From: Roseateles amylovorans
Lineage (GTDB): Bacteria > Pseudomonadota > Gammaproteobacteria > Burkholderiales > Burkholderiaceae_C
Direction of reading: 5' to 3'
Length of the DNA: 64,000 bases
NCBI RefSeq assembly: GCF_025398155.2
Contig: NZ_CP104562.2
Location: 4,402,001-4,466,000 of the forward strand
The notes beneath the pieces were generated by a model. It was not told the DNA's origin and searched no databases. It worked only from the letters and a program-made list of their open reading frames with translations. Positions 26,523 to 32,928 of this stretch are shown here, piece after piece. How positions within the stretch are numbered: the first letter of the stretch is position 1; each line of letters starts with the position of its first letter. The position numbers and the translations under genes are program-made.

Positions 26523-27089
26523 TCAAACATCCGCGGGCCTTGGATACGTCACTTCAACCACCTCGATCCGCTCCACCCCCACGGGCGTGACCAACTGCAA
26601 TTCATCCCCCTCACGGGCTTTCAGCAGCGTGCGGGCGATGGGTGAGACCCAACTGACCTCACCGGCGAGGCTGTCCGACTCATCGATGCCCTTGATGGTG
26701 ATCGTGCGTTCCTCTCCCTTCGCATTGGCGTAGGTGACAGTCGCGCCGAAGAAGATCTGATCGCTGCCGTGATGGGCACTCGGGTCGACCACCTCTGCGA
26801 TGTCCAATCGTTTGGTGAGAAAGCGCAGGCGGCGATCGATTTCGCGCAGCCGTTTCTTGCCATAGAGGTAGTCGCCGTTTTCCGACCGATCCCCATTCTT
26901 GGCGGCCCAGGACACGATCTCCACAATCTTGGGACGCTCGACATCGAGCAACTGCATGAATTCCGCGCGCAGGCGGGCGTAGCCCGCGGGCGTCATGTAG
27001 TTGCGCGCGCCTTGCGGCAACGCGGGCAGCGAGGGGCTGTCGTCGTCATCGCCGTCGCTGTCGGATTCTTTCGTGAAGGCCTTGCTCAT
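26523..27089 (-). CDS. greB: Transcription elongation factor GreB-like
   Basis: A 188-aa GreA/GreB-family protein that rescues backtracked RNA polymerase by stimulating transcript cleavage. An acidic leader (DSDGDDDDSP) precedes the coiled-coil domain (YMTPAGYARLRAEFMQL, with the tip acids in GDRSENGDYLYGKKR) and the FKBP-like C-terminal domain (WVSPIARTLLKAREGDELQL). GKKRLREIDRRLRFL favours GreB over GreA. ATG 27089 gives MSKAFTKES, the usual GreB start. Confidence 0.92.
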   Translation of the reverse strand: MSKAFTKESDSDGDDDDSPSLPALPQGARNYMTPAGYARLRAEFMQLLDVERPKIVEIVSWAAKNGDRSENGDYLYGKKRLREIDRRLRFLTKRLDIAEVVDPSAHHGSDQIFFGATVTYANAKGEERTITIKGIDESDSLAGEVSWVSPIARTLLKAREGDELQLVTPVGVERIEVVEVTYPRPADV

Positions 27090-27191
27090 GGCGCGTATTG
27101 TGTCGCGAGCCCGCGCGCACATCGCGGCGCAAGACCATGAAGTGCGCAGACCCGCGCCGGCCGGGCGACGCCACCCGCCGCGACGGCAAGC

Positions 27192-27223
27192 AAAAAGGCC
27201 AGCGTCCTGAAACGCTGGCCTTT
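27192..27223 (-). terminator. Intrinsic terminator after the Gly/His-rich gene
   Basis: AAAGGCCAGCGT (27194-27205) pairs with ACGCTGGCCTTT (27212-27223) around a 6-base loop. Read on the minus strand, the stem is followed by a T-rich tract ending in TTTTTG. It is 77 bases after the stop of the minus-strand gene 27300-27968, and lies upstream of the greB start on the same strand. Confidence 0.85.
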
Positions 27224-27299
27224 CGATGGGTCGACCGAATGCTTGGGCAGTTGCTTCGCCTCAGCACAATGGAGAAGCAGCCCGGGCGATCATTTCAGC

Positions 27300-27968
27300 T
27301 CAATGACGACGCCGTTTTGCATTCACGATCTCAATGCGCGCATCGTTGAAGTCACGGTCGCCCCCTCCGCGCTGGTCTTCGAAGGACAGCATCGCGCCAT
27401 TTTTAGTGGAGGAGACCTGTCCGTGGTCCATGCCGTCCACGTTCTTGGTGGTGCCGGCACGGAGTTTATCGGTGCCGTTGTTAATGCGGAACTGGACCGT
27501 GGAGCCCGGCTGGGCCTTGATCGATGTGCCGCCACCGTCATTCTTGGAATAGCCCACATCCTTCCACTCACCGTTGCCGACGCGGTACTGGATCAGGTTG
27601 TTGTTGCTGGATTCGGAACCCTTGATGTTCACATCCAACTGGCCGCCCTTGCCGACCACATAGCCACCCTTGCTGCTGTCCCAGCCACCCTCACGCTGCG
27701 TCGAGCACGCGCCATGCCCCCCATGGCGACCGTATGCGCCATGGTGACCAAACGCGCCGTGCTGGCCGTAGGCGGACGAGCCGTGCTGCGAGCGGCCCCA
27801 GCCGCCGCCCCACAGGCCACCTGCGGAGTACCCCATCATCGAGCGGGCCAGTGGCCCTCCCAACGCGCGACCGCCCTGAAAGCAGCCATGGCCGCCACCC
27901 ATCGAACCCATTGCGCAGCCGTGAAACGGTTGCATCCAGGGGTTGCTGTTCATTTTGAAGAAGTTCAC
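27300..27968 (-). CDS. Gly/His-rich protein with a DUF4114-like C-terminal part
   Basis: A 222-aa protein. The first roughly 95 residues are rich in Gly, His, Met and Ser (GQHGAFGHHGAYGRHGG), with no signal peptide. The C-terminal 120 residues look like a beta domain and contain LSFEDQRGGGDRDFNDARI, which matches the Ca-binding signature of DUF4114 proteins. A GTG start is used because AAAGGA lies about nine bases upstream; ATG 27953 is in frame. Its base composition is clearly less GC-rich than its neighbours. Export by a leaderless route is possible but unproven. Confidence 0.6.
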   Translation of the reverse strand: MNFFKMNSNPWMQPFHGCAMGSMGGGHGCFQGGRALGGPLARSMMGYSAGGLWGGGWGRSQHGSSAYGQHGAFGHHGAYGRHGGHGACSTQREGGWDSSKGGYVVGKGGQLDVNIKGSESSNNNLIQYRVGNGEWKDVGYSKNDGGGTSIKAQPGSTVQFRINNGTDKLRAGTTKNVDGMDHGQVSSTKNGAMLSFEDQRGGGDRDFNDARIEIVNAKRRRH

Positions 27969-28140
27969 GCCTTCGATTCCTTTGAAGTTGATCTTGTGCA
28001 GCGATCGGCATGGCCGTCGCTGGTGCGCACCGCCCGCTCAGGCAGGCGGGTACGCGAACTCCAGTGCATCAAAGGTCGCCTCCTGTTCACCGGGATGCCG
28101 ACGCAACACCTCAGGTTCATCAGGAATTGCAGAGACCCAA

Positions 28141-28177
28141 AAGAAAAAAGGTCAGCATCTTTCGATGCTGACCTTTT
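28141..28177 (-). terminator. Intrinsic terminator after the tRNA-Arg pair
   Basis: A 14-bp perfect stem, 28146-28159 with 28164-28177, closes a 4-base loop. On the minus strand it is followed by TTTTTTCTTTTGG. It lies just after the 3' end of the second tRNA (28182) and ends the tRNA transcript. Confidence 0.88.
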
Positions 28178-28181
28178 GATT

Positions 28182-28258
28182 TGGTGCGGCTGGCAGGATT
28201 CGAACCCACGACCCCTTGGTTCGTAGCCAAGTACTCTATCCAACTGAGCTACAGCCGC
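28182..28258 (-). tRNA. tRNA-Arg (anticodon ACG), downstream copy
   Basis: Read on the minus strand, a 77-nt cloverleaf with acceptor GCGGCTG/CAGCCGC, D-arm GCTCAGTTGGATAGAGT, anticodon arm CTTGG-CTACGAA-CCAAG giving anticodon ACG, T-arm with GTTCGAATCC and an encoded CCA. A34 is normally converted to inosine by TadA, reading CGU, CGC and CGA. It is identical to the other copy 120 bp away. Confidence 0.96.
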
Positions 28259-28378
28259 GCGACTTTTACTGATCAGATACCGCCGTCGTGGCAAGCGGCA
28301 TCTGGTTTTTATTCTTCTTGGTTCTTCTTTTTACTTTGCCGAAAGATTTGAACAAGTTCAGACCTTTCAACGTTTTTC

Positions 28379-28455
28379 TGGTGCGGCTGGCAGGATTCGA
28401 ACCCACGACCCCTTGGTTCGTAGCCAAGTACTCTATCCAACTGAGCTACAGCCGC
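28379..28455 (-). tRNA. tRNA-Arg (anticodon ACG), upstream copy
   Basis: The same 77-nt sequence as 28182-28258, with encoded CCA. It is first in the transcript, with a good promoter just upstream (28468-28497). The 120-bp spacer between the copies is AT-rich and holds no other RNA gene that I can see. Confidence 0.96.
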
Positions 28456-28467
28456 TGAAAGACTGCG

Positions 28468-28497
28468 ACTATAGCATGCATTTTTAGAGTGAAGCAA
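28468..28497 (-). promoter_or_regulatory. Promoter of the tRNA-Arg pair
   Basis: On the minus strand TTGCTT (28492-28497) and TATAGT (28468-28473) are 18 bp apart, close to sigma-70 consensus, and transcription would start about 6 bases before the mature tRNA 5' end. Confidence 0.7.
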
Positions 28498-28528
28498 GAA
28501 CCTCGGCGTTTTTCATCATCAAGTTCAT

Positions 28529-29776
28529 TTATCCGAGGGTCGCGGCTGCCTCGAAACACCGCGCGCGGCGTTCGGCATCACCGTCGTTCTCTGCCATTTC
28601 CGCCAGTCGCAGCCAGCTGCGACGGCGTGCGGCGGTCGACAGCTCGCGGTCGGCCCCTGCCTGCTCGAGCATCAACCGAGCCTTGCCCCACAGTTGACGC
28701 TCCGCCAGCGCATGGCCCAGCGCGTAGGCCAAGGACACATCACGCGGAAAGCGCTGCACCGCACCCTCCAGCCGCTGCAGCCATTCAGGCCCCAGGCCCG
28801 GCACGCAAGGCACCAGCGCTTCGGCCAGGGCCTGGCGCTCATCGTCGCCCTGCTCGCCGATCGACTCCCAGAAGGGACGCAGCCAGCCGCGGCCATCCTC
28901 CGGTGCACCGAGCGACGCCGCGCAATGCGCCGCACGCGATGCGACGAACACATCGCGCCGGTCCGCCGCATCCAGCTGCTGCCAGGTGCTGCGCAGTTGA
29001 TCGATGTCACGGGCCGTGTCCAGCGCCTCGCTGGCCAGGGACCGCAAGAGCCCCTGGGCAGCTGCCTTGGAGAAGCCCTGATGCTTGGCCAGCAGCCGAG
29101 CGGTCCGCAGGGCCTCCAGCGGTTGCATCGCCAGTCGGCTGCCCTGCAGCTTGAGGCGCAGCGCCTGCGTACGACGCGCCACACCCGGGGTCAGCTCGCC
29201 GAGCAGCGCCAGCGCGCGCTGGGCATCCCGATCATCCAACGCCCATTCGGCAGCCAGCAGGCGGGCACCCTCTTCCTGCGCACGCCCTCCCGCGCTGCTT
29301 TGAGCCAGTTGCAGCGCCTGCCGCAGGTGCTCGTCGCGACCGCGTCGATCCTGCAGCCGGTGCGCACTCTGAGCCGCCACCAGATGCGCCAGTGCCATGA
29401 AGGCGCCGTCCTGCGCCAGATCCGGTGTCATGGCCTGGATGTTGAGCGCGCGCTGTGCCGCCTTCTGAGCGCGGCTGTAGCGCGCACCAAAGAACTCGGC
29501 CAAGGCATCGCGCAGGGCGATCTGGGCGCTTCTTTCGCGTTGGGCCATGCGCCACAGGCGCGCCCGACGCGGCAAGGTCAGCAGCGCGTCCAGCGTCTGC
29601 ATCAGCGTCATCAGCGCAAAACAGCCGGCAAACAGCAGCAGCAGGAACAGATTGAGCGACAGGTCCATGCGCCAGCCGCGCCAGTAGAAACTCGCCAGAC
29701 CGTCGTTGTTGCCGAGCGTGAGGGCCGCCACCACCGCAGCGACGAACAGCAGCACCAGCCAGATCACCATCCGCAT
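28529..29776 (-). CDS. hemY: HemY-like inner-membrane TPR protein
   Basis: A 415-aa protein with two N-terminal membrane segments (VIWLVLLFVAAVVAALTLG and LFLLLLFAGCFALMTLM) and a long helical TPR-type domain. It matches HemY of the hem operon, whose role in tetrapyrrole metabolism remains unclear. ATG 29776 (MRMVIWLV) with AGGGG upstream is chosen over the longer frame. It starts 10 bp after the hemX stop and is last in hemC-hemD-hemX-hemY. Confidence 0.88.
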   Translation of the reverse strand: MRMVIWLVLLFVAAVVAALTLGNNDGLASFYWRGWRMDLSLNLFLLLLFAGCFALMTLMQTLDALLTLPRRARLWRMAQRERSAQIALRDALAEFFGARYSRAQKAAQRALNIQAMTPDLAQDGAFMALAHLVAAQSAHRLQDRRGRDEHLRQALQLAQSSAGGRAQEEGARLLAAEWALDDRDAQRALALLGELTPGVARRTQALRLKLQGSRLAMQPLEALRTARLLAKHQGFSKAAAQGLLRSLASEALDTARDIDQLRSTWQQLDAADRRDVFVASRAAHCAASLGAPEDGRGWLRPFWESIGEQGDDERQALAEALVPCVPGLGPEWLQRLEGAVQRFPRDVSLAYALGHALAERQLWGKARLMLEQAGADRELSTAARRRSWLRLAEMAENDGDAERRARCFEAAATLG

Positions 29777-29786
29777 GGCGACCCCT

Positions 29787-30923
29787 TCAACGCGCGACCG
29801 CGCTGAGCGCGGCGAGCGTGTCGTCCGGACGAGGCACCGTGACCTGGCGCGACTGCCCCTGCACCTGCCGCAGCAATTCCGCGGTGATGGCGAGCTTGCG
29901 GGACCGTCCATCAAAGTAGCGGTCCAGCATGGCCTGGGCTTCCCGCAGGTCGCCCTGAGCGGTGTCGAACTGGCGGCTCAGCAAGGCCAAGCGGGCATTC
30001 AGCAGTCGAAGCTTGAGGTTCTCCCGAAGAAAGAACCCCTGCTCCGGCGCGATCAGCGCGGCTTCGGGATGGTCAATGCGGGTCACCCGCAGCAGTCCGC
30101 GCGCCTCACGCCAGACATCGGCGGACAGTTGATCCCATTTGTCGCCCGCGTCGTCCCAGGCGCGCGACCACCAGCTGGCCTCCGACGCCGCCGATGCGGC
30201 GGGCGCCGCCCCGATGGCGGCCACGGTGCCGCGCTTGGCGGCCCGGGTGGTGGACGACTGCGGTGGATTCGGATCCCGCGCGGCTTGAGCCACCGCCAGC
30301 AGCGGCAGTTCATCGATCTGACGCGAGATCTCGTCCAGCTTGATCGTCAGGGACGAGATGTCGACCACGCCGACCGCCTTGACCCGGTCCAGGTCCCGCG
30401 AGACGGCGCGGCGGACCCCTTCGAGTCGTGGTTGCTTGTAGCGGGCCAGCCGCTCGTCAGCCTGGCTGAGCGCCGCGACCAAGGGTTCGGCGCTGCCGGT
30501 GATGCTGCTCTGCTGCATGGCCACCCGCAGCGAGGCCTCGATGTCGCCGACCACGTTTTCATCGCGAGAACGCGTCATCGACTGCATCAGCACTTCGAGC
30601 TGTTCCCGCTGCAGCGCCACTTCCGCCAGGCGCGCATCCAGCAGCGCGACCTTGGCGGCCGTGTCACGGCTCTGATCCTGCGCCTGCCGGGCCTGGTCTC
30701 GGGCGATGTTGGCCTCGCTCTGGCTGGTCTCCTGACGGCGCACCAGCTCCTGCTCAGTCTGCCTCAACCGTTGTTGACTCTGCCAGGCCAGGCCCAGCGC
30801 CAGCAGAGCGACAAGGCCGACGCAGACGATCACCGCCTGCGTCAAGGTGGCGCCGCCGGATTTCGGGACAGGGGTCGGTGGGGGCGACGAAACGTCGGCC
30901 ACGGGGGTGTTGGTCTCGCTCAC
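29787..30923 (-). CDS. hemX: HemX-like membrane protein
   Basis: A 378-aa protein with a Pro-rich cytoplasmic tail, one membrane segment (AVIVCVGLVALLALGLAW), a long Gln/Arg/Glu-rich coiled coil (about 50-115) and a helical C-terminal domain. This is the HemX architecture; the label uroporphyrin-III C-methyltransferase often attached to it is not supported, as no SAM-binding motif is present. GTG at 30923 overlaps the hemD stop (GTGA). Confidence 0.88.
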   Translation of the reverse strand: MSETNTPVADVSSPPPTPVPKSGGATLTQAVIVCVGLVALLALGLAWQSQQRLRQTEQELVRRQETSQSEANIARDQARQAQDQSRDTAAKVALLDARLAEVALQREQLEVLMQSMTRSRDENVVGDIEASLRVAMQQSSITGSAEPLVAALSQADERLARYKQPRLEGVRRAVSRDLDRVKAVGVVDISSLTIKLDEISRQIDELPLLAVAQAARDPNPPQSSTTRAAKRGTVAAIGAAPAASAASEASWWSRAWDDAGDKWDQLSADVWREARGLLRVTRIDHPEAALIAPEQGFFLRENLKLRLLNARLALLSRQFDTAQGDLREAQAMLDRYFDGRSRKLAITAELLRQVQGQSRQVTVPRPDDTLAALSAVAR

Positions 30924-31816
30924 GACGGCGATTCTAGGGTCGCCCCCGACAGCCCCCGGAATGCCGAGGCGACAGCCGGCGCGTCGGGTCGCACCAAAAC
31001 CACATGCAACAGCCCGAGCGACCGTGCGCGCGCGGCAATCCGCTCATGGGTGGCGATGGCGCGCACTGCGGCCCAGCGCGGCGTGACGGCGTCGATGAGG
31101 GGCTGCGACGCCTCGGGTTGCGTCCCGGACTCTGGCGACACCGCCTCCGAGGGCGCCGATGCCAGGCCCGCGGTCAGCGCTTCGAGATGACCGATCGCCT
31201 CGGCGCTGCTGAAGAGCCACACATGGCGGTCCGGCTGGCCGAGCGCCCTGCGCAGCAAGGACTGCCCCCGGGCATCGAGCGTGGGGCAACGGCGACGGTA
31301 GACGCTGATCGCCCCCACCTGAGCGCCGCCTTCGCGCAAGCGATCGGCCAGCCATTCACGCCCGCCGTCGCCGCGCACCAGCAGCACACGGGCATCATGC
31401 CAATCCGTGCCGGCCACGCGCTGCAACTCCGGCCACAGATGCTCCGAATCCAGGGAGGGCGCGTCGGCGGGCGGCTGCACGATCAGTGCGGCGGGTACGC
31501 CTTGCGCCGCAAGGGCAGCGGCACTTCCGGGACCGACGGTCGCCGCCAGCGTCCCTTCGGGCCAAGCCATCGGACGTCCGTTCGATGGCGGCCGCTGCGC
31601 AAAGAAGGCGTCCACCGCGTTCGGACTGACAAACATCACCAGCCGCTGGCGCGACAGCCCGGCCCAGGCCTGTCGAGCCGGTTCGGGATCCTCGGCGGGC
31701 GCGATCTCGATCAGCGGCAGGGAGGCGGTGGGCACCCCCAGCGCTTCCATCCGCTGTGCCCAGTCGCCCGACTGCGCCTCCGGTCGGGTGAGCAGCAGAC
31801 GGACGGGGGCTGTCAT
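30920..31816 (-). CDS. hemD: Uroporphyrinogen-III synthase
   Basis: A 298-aa enzyme that closes hydroxymethylbilane to uroporphyrinogen III with inversion of ring D. The family is poorly conserved; recognisable parts are LLLTRPEAQS at the start, LVMFVSPNAVDAFF, TVGPGSAAAL and VLLVRGDGGREWLADRL. Position 8 bp after hemC and before hemX supports the call. It is slightly longer than typical members, with an Ala/Ser/Pro insert near 230. Confidence 0.88.
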   Translation of the reverse strand: MTAPVRLLLTRPEAQSGDWAQRMEALGVPTASLPLIEIAPAEDPEPARQAWAGLSRQRLVMFVSPNAVDAFFAQRPPSNGRPMAWPEGTLAATVGPGSAAALAAQGVPAALIVQPPADAPSLDSEHLWPELQRVAGTDWHDARVLLVRGDGGREWLADRLREGGAQVGAISVYRRRCPTLDARGQSLLRRALGQPDRHVWLFSSAEAIGHLEALTAGLASAPSEAVSPESGTQPEASQPLIDAVTPRWAAVRAIATHERIAARARSLGLLHVVLVRPDAPAVASAFRGLSGATLESPS

Positions 31817-31824
31817 CGTCGCGC

Positions 31825-32760
31825 TCAGGGGGTGTGCAGATAGTCGGCCGCACCCAGCGCCTGAAGCGCATGCGCCGTCTCTCGACCGAGAGACTCTGCC
31901 GCCGCCAGATCGGCCGCCACGCGGATCTGGCGCACCCGCAGCAACGGACGGGCCGGATCGGTCGGATGGCCCAGCGCGGCATCAAGGGTCAGCGTGTCGG
32001 CATCGGTCCAGCGCGCATGCGCGGCCAGCGGCATCGAACAACTGCCGCCCAGCTCACGCGAGACCGCCCGCTCGGCCGCCACCGCCAGCCACGTGGCGCC
32101 GTGCGCCAGCGCATCCAGATGAGGTCGCAGGGCCTGGTGATCCGTGCGGATCTCCAAACCCAAGGCGCCCTGGCCCGCGCAGGGGATCATCTCGTCTTCG
32201 CTGAAATACTGCCGGATCCGGGGCGCCAGCCCGAGTCGCTTCAAGCCCGCAGCGGCCAGCACGATCGCGTCGTACTGGCCTTCATCGAGCTTGCGCAACC
32301 GCGTGTCCAGGTTGCCGCGCAGCGGCTCGATCCGCAGATCCGGCCGGGCGTTGAGCAATTGCGTCACCCGGCGCAGGCTGGACGTGCCCACGCAGGCCCC
32401 CTGCGGCAGCGAAGCCAGGCTGTCATAGCGGGGACACACCAGCGCGTCGCGCGGGTCCTCCCGCTCCAGCACCGCTGCGAGGCAAAAGCCCTCGGGCAAC
32501 TCCATCGGCACATCCTTGAGCGAATGAACCGCCAGGTGGGCGCGCCCCTCTTCCAGCGCGGTCTCCAGTTCCTTGACGAACAGGCCCTTGCCACCGACCT
32601 TGGACAACGTGCGATCCAGGATCTGGTCGCCCCGGGTGGTCATGCCCAGCAGCCCCACCGCCAAGCCGCGAGCTTGCAGCAGCGACTGCACATGCTCGGC
32701 CTGCCACAGCGCGAGCCGGCTCTCGCGGGTGGCGATCACGAATTCTTCGGATTGAATCAT
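31825..32760 (-). CDS. hemC: Porphobilinogen deaminase (hydroxymethylbilane synthase)
   Basis: A 311-aa enzyme that joins four porphobilinogens. It shows FVIATRESRLALWQAEHV, KGLFVKELETAL, HSLKDVPMELP, GTSSLRR and LRGNLDTRLRKLD. The dipyrromethane cofactor Cys is in LGGSCSMPLA. ATG 32760 is preferred; ATG 32769 would add three residues. It is first in the hem operon and divergent from ppc across 168 bp. Confidence 0.95.
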   Translation of the reverse strand: MIQSEEFVIATRESRLALWQAEHVQSLLQARGLAVGLLGMTTRGDQILDRTLSKVGGKGLFVKELETALEEGRAHLAVHSLKDVPMELPEGFCLAAVLEREDPRDALVCPRYDSLASLPQGACVGTSSLRRVTQLLNARPDLRIEPLRGNLDTRLRKLDEGQYDAIVLAAAGLKRLGLAPRIRQYFSEDEMIPCAGQGALGLEIRTDHQALRPHLDALAHGATWLAVAAERAVSRELGGSCSMPLAAHARWTDADTLTLDAALGHPTDPARPLLRVRQIRVAADLAAAESLGRETAHALQALGAADYLHTP

Positions 32761-32928
32761 GGCCCGCATGCTAGCCGACCCGCAGCCCAGCACCACGCCG
32801 CGCGAAGCAAGGCTTGAAAGATGCCAAAGCCTGGGACGGGCGAACGCCGCACGAAGAAACTGCTAAAGTCAGACGAAGGTAACTTGGTTACATCATCCGT
32901 TCATCCGCCTCACCACGACGACGACGCC

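Noticed and set aside
29787..30923. HemX as a uroporphyrin-III methyltransferase
   Set aside because: No SAM-binding motif; the protein is a membrane-anchored coiled coil.
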